Below, one piece after another: positions 35,041 through 47,142 of a DNA stretch of 64,000 nt; positions within the stretch are counted from its first letter, which is position 1; every line of letters begins with the position of its first letter. A program made the translations under genes and the position numbers. Origin of the DNA: Gossypium raimondii (taxonomy: Eukaryota > Streptophyta > Magnoliopsida > Malvales > Malvaceae); the NCBI RefSeq assembly GCF_025698545.1, contig NC_068576.1:50316390-50380389 (forward strand). The letters run 5' to 3'. The notes under the pieces were generated by a model. It saw nothing but the letters and a program-made list of their open reading frames with translations, was not told the origin of the DNA and did no database searches.

Positions 35041-37691
35041 TAGACCTGTCCATGGGCCGGGCCGGGCCGGGTTCTGGCAAGACCTGGAAAAATTTTTGGC
35101 CCGCCTCCTAGGCCCAGGCCCGGCCCGAAATATGAGCCTGAAATTTTACCCAGGCCCGGGCCGAGAAAAATATCATAAGCCCGAGCCCGGCCGTAACAAC
35201 TCGATTTTGGGTCTAGTCGGAACAGTGGTTTCGGGACCACAAATCCAACGAGGAAAAATGAAATTGTAATGGCCTCAATTTTCAGTGGTGTCGGAATGGT
35301 GATTCGAGATCACTAAATCTGACAAATGAGTAGAAAATATTATTAATTTAGTGAGTATAAGTTAAATTAAATGTGAAGATAGGAAAATTTTTGAAATAGT
35401 GAATAGTGTACTAGGAATAAATATTAAAATAATTAGAATCGAAAATGAGGTATTGAAACTCCAAACTCATAAATCGAGCCATAAATATTTTTAAAAATAT
35501 TTATAGAGTGTCATTGAGTTGGTATTAAAGTTTCGTTAGAAAATTCTAACTTTTGGGTGGTCAATTAATTAAAAAGGACTAAACTGAAAATAATGTAAAA
35601 TTTGTTAAAAGTGATTAAATAGCTTAAGTGGTAAATAAGGAGGGACTTAAGGAATAAATGTGCCAATATGGAATAGTTGAGACGGCATAAGAGAAGAAAA
35701 ATCTGGAAAAGTGATGTAATAAGGGCAAAATTGGAAATTTTGTAAAAGTTAACAAATAAAAATCTTAAGTAAAAGAGTTTCTAGGCCATTCTTCATATTT
35801 CTCAGCAAAAAAAAAACGCCATTGAAGGGTCCCTCCAAGCTGTTTTTTCATATATTTGGATCATGTAAGTTCAATTCTTGATTATTTTTTGAAATTTTTG
35901 TGTTTTTGTGACTTTTACAACTAGGTCCACTTGTTGAATTCATTAGTTTTTGATTTTATGAACGAAATTGAAAGTTGCTATGAATATGTGTTGTAAGTTT
36001 ATGATGAAATAGCATGAAATGGAAGCTTTAATTTGTTTGTGAGATGGTTTTATTAGGTAATTTCGATAGAAATTGATTTGTAGGATCTAATTGTGAAAAA
36101 GTTTAGAATTAATGTCTAGTGCTAAAATTCTGATTTTGAAAGGTTATAAAATAGTTTAAAGTGATGGAATAGTGTGTTAATTGAGAAAAATCAGCTCAAT
36201 TGAGAGGTTAATTGAGTAGGGATGAAATTATCATTTATTGAAAGCTTAGGGAAAAATGGTAATTAACATTATGCACTAAAACAGTTTGGACAGTTGCAGT
36301 AGGTTAACTTTGAAAAATCACCATAAATTGTAGAAATTGAATTAGAGGATGAATAAAATATGAAATTAAAGCTTATTGAGTCTAGTTTCTCATAGAAGAA
36401 ACGGTATAAGCAATAAAATTGTAATTCATGAGATATAATAGGTTTTGTGAGACAAGGTCAGAATGAATTCGGGTTCCCCTGTTCTGACTTTGGAAAATCA
36501 TTAAAATTTGTACAAAAATAATTATGAATTATAATTTATATGCTTAGAATCCTTAATGAGTCTATTTTCATAATAAACAAACGGAAACATCATCCAAATT
36601 CTGTACAATGAGATAATTAATTTTTAGTGAAGAAGGGTCGGAACTGTCAAACAGTGAAATAGGGGAAAACTTTAAAGAATAAACTGTACTTATTGGCTGA
36701 ACCAAAAATTCTGAAAAATTTATGGTAAGAAGATATGTGAGTCTAGCTTCAGATAAAATTTACGGATCTTAATTTTGAGTTTCGTAACTCAAGATATAAA
36801 TAATTTAGCGACTCTGACTCGGATAGACAGATTGGAATTTACTTACAAGTAAATTGTGAAAATATAGTTAATGTTATTTAAGCGTGTTATATATATTACG
36901 GATGTGGAATGAAGAGGAGAAGGAGGAAAATTGGAAAATATATGAATGACTTGTGTATAAATCGGTCTTATATTCAATCATAATTGATAAACGTTGAGTT
37001 AAATGGTAAATACGTGTTAGTATTGAACTTAATGATATTGAATTGTATGAGAAGTAAATGGAAATTTCTATTGCTAGTGATATGACTTGAATTAAAAGAA
37101 TTATGGTGATATTGAAATGTATATTGGACTAAGAAATTGATTTGAATTGTGAACATGAGAAATTATGAATTGAATGAAAAGGAAATGAAGCATTGAATTG
37201 TTAAGACTTTGTGAATTGCATGAATATAAATCGAGTCTCGTAGGCCCTATTTATTATGAATATAATATTTAGAGGATATATTGTTAAAAATTATAAAAGC
37301 ATGTTAAATAAAAAAATTTGAAAGCTTTAATTTAGTTGAAATTTTATAATACGATTAAATACGTTTACAAGTGTATGTGTTCTGGTAATGCCTCGCACCC
37401 TATTCCGGCGACGGATACGGGTAAAGGGTGTTACACGGCCCGGCCCGGCCCATTTTTAAAATAAACATTAAAAAATTATTTTAAAAATAAAAAATAAAAA
37501 AATTTATTTTAGAAGTATTTTAAAATTAAAATAATAAATATATATTTATCGGGCCAAAAAAGTGGTGCCCGAGGCCCGGCCCGTTTTTTTGCCCAAGCCC
37601 ATATTTCGGGCCTATATTTTTACCCGAACCCTCCCATATTTCGGGCGGGCTGTCGGGCCGGGCCGGGCCGCCCGGCCCATGGACAGGTCTA
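35041..37691. mobile_element. Non-autonomous hAT-like element (TAGACCTGTCCATGGG family), middle level of the nest
   Basis: The terminal inverted repeats are TAGACCTGTCCATGGGCCGG and its complement at the far end. A perfect 8-bp duplication, GTATCTAC, lies at 35033-35040 and 37692-37699. Subterminal GGCCCGGCCC blocks are frequent. Excluding the inserted LTR it would be about 400 bp. Relatives are at 9608-9888 and 10533-10674, with a more distant one at 56095-56754. Confidence 0.88.
35193..37435 (+). mobile_element. Solo LTR of a Gypsy element, innermost level of the nest (2.2 kb)
   Basis: A perfect 5-bp duplication, CGGCC, lies at 35188-35192 and 37436-37440. The LTR ends GGGTGTTACA but begins GTAACAACTCG, so the first T of the usual TGTAACA is missing. 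It has no internal region. A GGTAATGCCTCG motif near its end is shared with the solo LTR at 26663-29190. Confidence 0.87.
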
Positions 37692-38121
37692 GTATCTACC
37701 CAATTACACATGTTTTTTTTTAGGTTTAATGCAAATGAAGATTTTTTGGATAGAAGAAATGTATATAAATGCAGAATATTAAAGACTTACATTTCAACTA
37801 TGTGTTAATTTCAAGAATTATATAATGTTTTTAATTATGTAATGATTCAAATACTTATGTAATATTTTTAATTATGTAGTGATTCAATTCGGGTAATTCG
37901 GTTAATTCGGTTAATTTTTAACCAAAAATAAAAACTATATAATTTTTGGTTAATTCGGTTAACCGACCTAATTAACTGAAAAAATTTTGGTTCGGTTAAT
38001 TTTTTTTTTAAAAATTCGATTCAGTTAACGGTTAAAAATTTTAAAAGGTTGGTTAATTCGGTTATAGCTATTTCGGGTCGATGAACCGGTCGGTTAACCG
38101 AATACACACCCTAAATCTTGC

Positions 38122-39075
38122 TACTACCGTTTGGAGTTGGTTAATAGGATTATAAACTAATTTAGGTATCTTGGTTATAAATGGAAACTAATGGTTTTGA
38201 TAACAGTCCAATTATCTTGGAGATTTTATCCCAAATCGTCATGGCTAAATCATCCGAAAAACTTTAATTAAATATTAAAAAAGAAAATCAAATTATTGGC
38301 GTCATCGCTTATGTTTGCATTTTGTTAGGTTCAATTTCCCATTCCCATCCCATATCGATGTGTAACTTAAATATGTGAAGAGAAACGAGTGGCTCGTGGA
38401 GTAGTGGCTGAAGGGTGAGTAGCGGTAAACTCAGAACGCTTTGGTACGCTTTGTTTTGTTTTGTTTGTTTGTTTGTTTGATCGTCCCTATTTGTTTCCTG
38501 GTTTTCTGAAGATTTGCAGCTTTAAATTTTGTTTTCCTTCTTTGGGTTTTCTTTTTCATTTGGATTGCTTTCATGTATGGATTTGGTAGTTGCCCTTATC
38601 TGTATTTCTTCCCCCAAATTGCACTTACTCGTAATTTGCTGAAATCCCCGGTGGAATTTTCCAGTTTGGGTGGTTGATTTCGTTTTCATTAGTAGTATAC
38701 ACACAGGCATACTGCTTCAAAAATATTGCTTTCAAAATTGTTCCTCAGAACTATCAAAATAAACTGGGTGAAGATGAATAGTTATCAACTGACTATTTTA
38801 AAAATCTTTTATTGCAATGTACTGTTGCCAAAAACTATGTTGCTTCTGTACTTAGATATTAAGGTCGGATACATGTATATATCTGGTACGAATGATTACA
38901 TCACGGGTACTGGTGACTACAACATAATCTTATTAACTTGCTGATAATTCATCCCCTCCCCCATAGAACTAACTCTTGTCTTATTACATTTACTTTTTAG
39001 TTCAAATACGTGAAATATATAGTTAGCTTTGAAGAGATTGTATGGTTTGACTCTAGTTGTTGAAATGACAGGGAA
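38122..39075 (+). promoter_or_regulatory. Putative promoter, 5'-UTR exon and intron of SURNod19 copy 2
   Basis: The segment around 38290-38330 is homologous to 8680-8720, but the bZIP palindrome reads TGGCGTCA (38297-38304) and no ABRE is seen. A likely non-coding exon ends at 38443 before a GTACG donor. A conserved acceptor, AG at 39021-39022, gives an intron of about 580 bp, against about 2.3 kb in copy 1. (GTTT)n lies at about 38455-38478. Confidence 0.45.
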
Positions 39076-40827
39076 ATGGCAAGTTATAATCCGGGATGGT
39101 TAGTTTTGGTTGGGATTTTGGTGACGTTAAGTTTACCATATTCACATGCCTTTTGGGGAAATGAAAATAAGATACATACTGCTGTTTTCCTGTCACCCAA
39201 GTTCGTGCTCGGACCAGGATCCGTGGAAAATAGGTTCTATTTCAATGTCGACTTTCCGAAAGGTCATATTGCCTTGAAAAGTTTCGATGCAGAAGTAATT
39301 GATGAGACCGGGAATCCTGTTCCACTGCACGAGACGTACCTGCATCATTGGGTTGTTGTTAGATACTATGTACGTAAAGGCGTGGAAATATCGAAGTTGG
39401 ATGACCTTAAAAAGGTTAACAGGTCGGACTATATTTCTGGGGGAAACAGTGGGATTTGTCAGAATGGAATTCTTAGTCAGTTCTTTGGCCTCGGGTCTGA
39501 GACACGGAAAACTTCAACTCATATTCCCGATCCATATGGAATAGAAGTCGGTAATCCTGCTGAAGTTCCTTCAGGGTTTGAGGAGCAATGGATGCTTAAT
39601 GTTCATGCAATTGATACAAGGGGTGCGGAAGACAAGTTGGGATGTACAGAATGTCGTTGTGATCTGTATAATGTTACGGACGATGAATATGGAAGACCTT
39701 TGAGGCCATACTATAAAGGAGGATTGTTATGTTGTTACGATCGTACCCAATGCAAGGTGAAACATGGGTTTGAGGCTGTTAGAAGAACCCTTTACCTTAG
39801 ATACACTGTGAAGTGGATTGATATGGATAGGTTCGTCTTGCCTGTTAAAATTTATATATTTGATATCACTGATAGTTGGAAAAGGACCCCTAGTTCAACT
39901 GAGATTAATGCAGAGCACAAGTGCAAGGTAGATGAACTATCTCGTTTATGTGCTGCAACACCATTTCTGTTTTGTCAAATAAAACTTCTTGTGAAATATC
40001 ATCATTGAATACATTTGATGCAGATTGAATATGATATTGAATCTTGTGATGCCACTGGATTGGGCAATGATGGATGCATCGACACCAAAAGGATAAGCCT
40101 TGACGTGCCGTTTGGTGGTTATCTCATATACGGTGTTGCACACCAACATTCAGGTGGCACTGGTTCTGCTCTCTATAGAGAGGTATTGAAATGTCTTATT
40201 TCTGCGCATCACTTTTATACCATTATATAATGTATATGTATATGTATGTATGCATACATGCGATCTGATGATGACGAAAAAGTGTCTGTTTGATTTTGGT
40301 GACTTTGAGGATGGCCAACTTATGTGTTCTTCATTACCGACTTATGGGAAAGGAGAAGAACCGGGAAACGAAGCTGGTTACATTGTAGGAATGACCACCT
40401 GCTATCCTAAACCCGGAACTGTGGAGATATCTGAAGGGGAGACTTTGATTTTGGAGTTCAATTACAGTAGAATCAGACATCATACTGGTGTCATGGGGCT
40501 GTTCTACATTTTGGTTGCGGATGACTTGCCCAAGCCAATGCATACCTTGCGCACTGTTGTTCAAGTAAGTTTCCAACTCCCAAATGGTGAACATTGACGA
40601 AGAAAATCCATTAGTCCAACTATTTCAAATATACAAATGTTAACTTCGATGAAACCTATAATGTTTTAATGAAACAATCATCTGATGAGACACAGGACAG
40701 TATTATGGTGGTAACAGTCCTTTGGGCCGCGGTAGCTTTGATTGGTGTGGTAGCTGTTATCGCTCTTGCCGTTCATTATCAATTTAAACGCGAGGGAGAA
40801 GATGGCTATGAAGCAATTGGGATGTGA
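39076..40827 (+). CDS. SURNod19-family protein, copy 2 (467 aa); PHM-like copper monooxygenase fold proposed
   Basis: Four exons, GT-AG: 39076-39927, 40024-40182, 40310-40564 and 40690-40827. Exon lengths equal those of copy 1 except for six extra bases in exon 1 (residues 130-131 region). Upstream of this ATG the frame is closed, which fixes the start. It has a signal peptide at residues 1-26, a Cys-rich body and a C-terminal membrane helix. The proposed copper ligands are all kept: His90-His91, His177, His324-x-His326, Met399. The exon 3 and exon 4 acceptors (TTTGAG and GATGAG) are weaker than the CAG acceptors of copy 1, so splicing may be less efficient. The introns are shorter than in copy 1. 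It appears intact, and is a local duplicate 27.8 kb downstream. Confidence 0.92.
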
Positions 40828-42448
40828 AGGTGCTCCGATGAGCTCCGCTCTGTATTGCATCCAAGAGTTCCAGTAACTTTGTTGTCAAAATAGTGATATA
40901 TATATATGTATCATATATATTTTAGTTGTCAAAATGGTTAAGAGTACAGCTGCAAGTCAGTTAGGCAGTTCAACTTGTTAGTAGGTTGTTACTATTTGGC
41001 ATGTAATCAACAATAATCAAATCATGAATAATACACTAAAAGATTCAGAATACAAGTATTCAGTTTTTACCAGTTTAGCTTTAATAGTTTCTTTCAAAAG
41101 TAGTGATATGTATAATATGTATTTGAACGTTACGTTCAGATGAACTGTGCAAATCATGCAGAAAAAAATTTCTGGAAAATCATGCGCAAAATAAGGAGAG
41201 CAAAACAACGTTTTATAATTAATGAATTAAAATAGTAGTGTAGTCAATCCCAATGGAGCTCCTGTATCAGGCTTTTAAGCTCAAGTTCACCTTTAAAATT
41301 ATAATTTCTTTTTTTGAAACTTTTAGAACATTTTGTAATTTCATAAAAAAAAGCATTTAATGTATTTTTTAATAATCTTAGCATTATTGTAACTTCAGGA
41401 AAAAAAATATTTTTTAACTTGCAAGAAATATTGATTTTTTTAAATTTATGAATTCTTTTAAAACATGGGAGATTTGTTCACCTGGATTGAAAACAATGAA
41501 TGATTTAAGCCCATTTACTGCTCAACAGCCACTCGGCTATTACAAATCACTCACCTCAACAACTTTATTTACATCAAATACTAGATAAAAAATCAAAAAT
41601 TCCAAGTAAAAGATCACTTCAAGTAAATTGAAAATTATTTTACTAAATAAAATGGAGATATTGTGAACCTTTTATGACTTTATGAGAATAAAATTTTAAG
41701 GATTTGGAGCTACTTCGTTACAAGAATATGTTTACAAATTAAATTTAAATTTAAACTTAATTCTTTTAATTTTATTATTTTAAACAAAAATTAATTTAAT
41801 TCATTTAAAATTAATAAATATTTTCGTTCGTGTCATAACGTAGTCTTATTTATTTGCTTAAAATTCATCTGAAACTTTTACAGTTCATTTCCAGAAAATC
41901 ATGCGTAAAATAAGGAGATAGAGAGTTTGATCAAGGGTGAGCCCATTTTCACTTAAAACTCCTACTACATTATTTATTTATTTATTTTTAAAATTAAAAT
42001 ATATTTTAAGCAAATTTTTTAAATTAGATTACTCAGTCATTCGTTTGTATTATTGAATTAAACATATCATTAAAAGAAGTTTAATCAATTTTCTAGCCTG
42101 AGGTTTAAGGTTCGTGGATTAACCAGTCAGATGTCTTTTTCCGATTAATACCTCGCTCAATTTTGGGTTTGATTGACTTGTTTGGTTCAAAGAACCATGA
42201 CTCTAAATTTCTACACTTTGTATATTTGAAACGCAGTTCTTTTACTTTTATTTTCAAGAATTTAATCTTCTAATTCTTTCATTTAAAAAATCACTTTCAA
42301 GTTATATATAATCACACAATATTTTAATTACAATACATGAAAAAATCAAGTAATATATTTCTAAAATATTTAAGCACCGAGTAGCTGGGGTGGTAGTGCA
42401 AGCCTCAACAAACTGAGGTTGTGTTCCTGGAAGGCAAAGCCCATATAT
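40828..42448. other. 3' flank of SURNod19 copy 2 and intergenic DNA
   Basis: Compared with the flank of copy 1, about 170-190 bp (about 40933-41105) is inserted between two TCAAAA sites. It resembles a short Copia-type solo LTR (starting TGGTTAAGAG), but the ends are unclear. A 29-bp phrase (AAAATCATGCGCAAAATAAGGAGA at its core) recurs near 41170 and 41890. The stretch 42370-42440 has a tRNA-like look (TAGCTGGGGTGGTAGTGC) and may be part of a SINE split by the next element. Confidence 0.4.
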
Positions 42449-42956
42449 TTTAATTTTGGGCAAAATACAAGAAAAAAACCCTTTTTTTTTTAAAAAAATT
42501 ATCGAAATGGGCCCGGTATTTTATTATTTACCGAAATGGCCCATTTTCCCCGAAAGCGTGTCCACATCAGTGCGATGTCAGGGGACGTGGCAGAAAAACG
42601 CGTCCCTGAGGGCGCGCTTTGCTTACGTGGACATAAATCGCTCCCTCAAGGGCGCATTTTGTTGCCACGCAAGCGCTCCTCTGGAGACGCGTTTTACCCG
42701 CGTGTGAACAGTAGCAACGGCTACTTTTTTGACCGTTGGTGACCCCCCAACGGTAAAAAAAACTATAAAACCCCCCCAACCTTCATTCTTTTTCACAACT
42801 AAATCCTTTCTCTCAACTTCTCTCTAATATTCTCTCAAATTCCTCTCAAATTCCTATTTAAAAGAGCTTCAAATTTTTAATTTTTTTTAAAATAGTTTTA
42901 AAATTTATTTTTTTGAATTCTTTTTTTAAATCGTAAAAATTTTTACCAATTTAGCA

Positions 42957-45075
42957 ATGGCCAGGGAATTGATTCGTCTTGATGACAAGCATATATCCGT
43001 GGAACAAATGAAAATGGTAAGTGTTAAATTTAATTTTTAAATATTATTTAGGATTTTTTATTTATGCAATTTTAAATAATTATTATTTTATTATTTGTTA
43101 TAAAAGTCTGTAGATCGGATATTGCAATGTTATATCCGCAATATGCATGGTCCTCCATCACTGTTGGTAGAGAATTACCTGCGGGAGGCGGGTTTTTGGC
43201 ATGTGGCGACAGTAGGCCGGGGATGCAAGTTGGACCTGAAACTCACCAGTGCGTTGATTGAGAGGTGGAGACCCGAGACGCACACATTCCATCTTCCATG
43301 TGGAGAGTGCACTATCACTTTGGAAGATGTCAATATGCAATTGGGGTTACCAGTGGACGGGTACGCAGTCACCGGGTCTATTCAATCTGGTGATTGGGGA
43401 GCGGTATGCTACGAGCTATTGGATGCTATTCCAGAGATTATTAACAGAGGTCGAATCAAGATGAGCTGGTTACGAGACACATTTCCGGATCCGGATGATG
43501 ATTCAACCGAAATAGAAAGAATCATATATGCTCGGGCATACATTCTTCAGATAATTAGAGGTTATCTGATGCCGGACTTGTCACGTAACCTCGTGCATCT
43601 AAGATGGCTGCTGAAACTCGTTGATTTTCGAGCAGTTGGTGAATTTAGCTGGGGCTCTGCCGTGTTGGCAACATTGTACCGGGAGATGTGCGGGGCGACA
43701 CGACCGAATAAAGCGAAAATCGGAGGTTGCTTGTCACTACTGCAGTCATAGACACGGTTTCGCTTTCCATTTTTACGTCCTCAAGTGGACCACCCGTATA
43801 CATTCTCACTTATAACGAGGTAAATTTTATATTATATTTTATAATTATTACATAGATTTAAAATATAATCGAATGCTAAAAATTTATTTAATTAGGTGGA
43901 ACCATCCGGCAAGTTATGCTCGATTACCTACCTCTCTTGAAGATATACGGCTTCTATTGGACCAACAGTCGGAAGCACAAGTAAGTCGATTGGTATTTAG
44001 TATTTAGTACATAACTAATATTTCCATCATGGTCATATAGTTTGAATGGACACCATACGAGGATCCGGCGATTCGGGCAGTAATTCCGAATGAGTACTTG
44101 CAAAATCCAAATGATTGACATGTGAAAGTCCCATTGGCCAACTTTGTGACTGTGGAGATGCACCAGTCGGACAGAGTATTACGGCAATTTGGATTCCGAA
44201 AATTGATTTCCGTGTCAGCTGAGGTGTTGGATGATCATCACAAAATCGACCTACGGTAATTGCATACAGATTGACCAAGATTCTAGTCACACTACATCCA
44301 GATGTGGGAAGATCGGTATGACTATATACCTACTCGGGAACCGATCATCGTTCCAGAGTTAGCGTGCGTGCCGGAATACATGTCATGGTTTAGGATCCAT
44401 GGCAAGTCGTATTTACTCTCGCCAGAGGAAAGGCAGCGGCAATTGCGTGTCCAAAGGGAACAACGTGGCCCTTTAAATCCAAGAAGAATGGACGACGGCG
44501 CAGGCTCATCAACGAGGCCCAAAAATTTATCCGGTCCATCATCAGCGCCCATAACTTCATCAGGCCCAGCAATAGCACTGACACAGTAACCCAACCCAAC
44601 AGTTCAACCAACGATACCCACGGCACAGCCTTTTTAGATGATGCTAGGTGCGTATCCTAACCCTTTTATGTATCCTAACCCTTATATGTTTCCTTTTCCT
44701 AGTTTCATGGCAGGTTAGAGTCAATGGCCCGGTTCATCTCCATTTTCGAATACGCTGAGTGGACCGCCGATGTATAGGCCATTGTCGTATGAGAGATCAC
44801 AAGAGGGGGCGTCGGGGAGCTCTTCTTTTTACCAAACCCTATCACCATATGAGTTTCAAACACCTTCGCCGTTGGTGATGCAAACACCTCCATATTCACT
44901 ATTCTACCAAGGTGGCTCATCGTCCCAACACCGATAACCAGATCCCCTACTGGATGAACCAGAATCCCCACCAGAGTAACCACAACCCCCGCCGGAAGTT
45001 GGGCAAAGAAGGAATCCAGCGCGTAACCGTTGACGACCGCCATGTGGCATTGAATCCGACAGGCACGGAGATTGA
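42957..45075 (+). pseudogene. Plant mobile domain (PMD, MAIN/MAIL-like) protein, broken
   Basis: Exons can be traced at 42957-43016, 43107 to about 43820, about 43895-43979, and from 44041 onward. The 209-codon open part holds the PMD core: GFWHV, LISALIERW-like LTSALIERWRPETHTFHLP, TLEDV..QLGLPV, and LMPDLSRNLVHLRWL. In-frame stops include TAG at 43749-43751, TGA at 44116-44118 and TAA at 44257-44259, with more after that. The tail (44460-45075) keeps a Pro/Ser/Gln-rich composition with further stops. PMD proteins of plants include MAIN and MAIL1, and PMD genes are known inside transposons. This copy is a transposon passenger and not a working gene. Confidence 0.85.
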
Positions 45076-45139
45076 TTTTTATTTTTATTTATTTGTACAA
45101 AATAGTTTATATTAATGTAATAAAATACAAAATAGTTTA

Positions 45140-47041
45140 TTTTGGAAGCAACGTGCCTTAGGCAATATCGATGGTGTGTGCGCTGCCATAAGCTTCCTTG
45201 TCGATCAAATGCAGCTAGTATACCTGTACCTCAATCTGAAATAACACAGATATTAGGTTGGGGGCACACATGCCTCCTTAACCTAGATAGAAAGAAATCT
45301 CAGTCATCAGATGACTCCCTCGGTGTTATTGCAAACGCGATTGGAAAAATTCTCTCACCGCCATCCTGTGCCGCTACAAGCAATAGCCAATGTGTATACA
45401 TACCAAACATAAATGTACCGTCAATTTGTACCAATGGCTTGCAGTATGGAAATGCGTCTCGGTATTGCTTAAAGGTCCAAAATAGGCATTTGAACACTTG
45501 GCATCCACGTAGTAATCGGTCGTTGTAGTACCCATTTTTAATTTCAAGGTCTGTGATGCAACCTGGGACGTATCTCTCTAGCACTTGACACCACTACCAT
45601 ATTTCATTATATGAAGCTTCCCACCCACTATGCATCTTCTCAAACGCCTTCTGCTTAGCTATCCAAGCCTTGCGGTAAGAGGGCGTGTACTCATTTGGCT
45701 ACGAATATTGGCAATTAAGACTGACACTAAAGTCTTGGGATTTACCTTCACCGTAGGTAGTATCAAGCTAGCTAACATAGCTGAATCCATCTTGGGATGA
45801 TCTTATAAAACACCTATAAATGGAGTACATTAAATAATGCAACATTACATAATAACAGTATTATTCAGAAACCGTCAATACTGTACCTGTAGCACATGTA
45901 TGTGGACCTTTGTACTTTTTTATCTCCCACAACCTTGTCCTTTTCCTCAACGAGGCGTAGATTTTTTATGAACATGTGACGTCTTGCACGGCACACTTTA
46001 CCTCAAACTTATCAGATTTAGATTTAACCACGTATTAGTAGTTAACGCCGTTGGTGATGTTATGTTGTTTCAAAGCACCAATAAAACTATCATTGTTGGA
46101 AAATTGATTACCAACTTTAAATTCACCTGAATCTAGCCCCGAACTTATACGATCACGCAACCGATGTGGTAGCTCTAGAAACTCCAACGCATCATCTGTA
46201 GGCAGATCGACATTATGCATGTGGGCTGGAGGTGAGTATGCTCTGAATCGTGGATTTTTTTCTTCTTTTGAACTCCTTTCAAGATCTTGAGTTCATTGGA
46301 ATAGGCTCGGTCGTAAAATAAGCCAACTTCTGCACCATCGGGCCCGGGCTCTCGAGGTATATCCACATCGGAGTCATCTTCTAACCCAGCATCATCTGCA
46401 ACGTACGAGGTCCCCTCACCGGTGGACGTCGTAAGGAGTACATCATCCATTCTTCTGGGCATTTCATAACGTCCCCAATTAAATGTAGATTGCCAACCAC
46501 TAGAACTTGATGCCGTTCCCCAATACGTATTTCCAGCATCACACATCGAGCCACCGACGTACATGTCACATCCACAGACAGAGTATCTTGCAAGGGATGT
46601 GCATTCCACACCGCTACCAAACATAGGCTGTTCCGTGTTTTGTAACCCGCTAACCGAGTGTCGGCCAGGGGTTGTGTATACCTTTCGAACACCAGTCGCA
46701 AGTACATCATTTGGCGATGTAAATTGTACATATAACTCAATATAAGGTACTCCACTAGCAAGATGGGTTTGCACCATTGCCTCCAAGCTACGAGTACCTT
46801 TTATGTCGAACAAGTCATATGTCACCGGATCAACAGAAGAATAAAATCGATACGTAATAGACAAAACTTTCATTGGCGTCGTTCTGAAAATTTTACGCCT
46901 AATTCTTTTACGAAGTTCTGTCAAATCTATGTTCTGGTTAAAAATTAGTTGCACTGTATTCTCCGATAAAAAAACAACACCATTCTCGGTGTGGCAAACC
47001 TCACCATCATAATAAATAACAACATTAATACGTTCACTCAT
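45140..47041 (-). pseudogene. MURA-type (Mutator-like) transposase, frameshifted and truncated
   Basis: It starts at ATG 47041 with a 270-280-codon N-terminal region (MSERINVVIYYDGEV) typical of plant Mutator-like transposases. The frame changes near 46205. The MuDR DNA-binding segment follows (FKVGNQFSNNDSFIGALKQH, ending 46035), then more disruptions. The start of the catalytic domain is at 45584-45300 with LVQIDGTFMFG, where the Asp is the expected first DDE residue. The homology stops at about 45140 after a CLRHVAS motif. The remainder of the catalytic domain and the SWIM zinc finger are absent, and the PMD tail begins just beyond. Confidence 0.85.
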
Positions 47042-47142
47042 CTTTAATTTCTAAATTTCTTAGCCTCTCTAAATTGTTTTTGCTGTAACTTATGCAATCT
47101 GAGAACATTTCTTGCCTCATTTATAGCCTCAACCCAAACATG

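Larger units (their letters stand above)
34741..38113. mobile_element. Non-autonomous hAT-like element (TAGGGGTGTGC ends), outer level of a triple nest
   Basis: It begins TAGGGGTGTGCATAATTCGG and ends with the inverted form ACACACCCTA. A perfect 8-bp duplication, AATCTTGC, lies at 34733-34740 and 38114-38121; 8 bp is the hAT hallmark. Both subterminal regions are packed with CGGTTAA/TTAACCG motifs. Without the inserted element (and one 8-bp duplication) it would be about 714 bp. No transposase is encoded. Confidence 0.88.
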
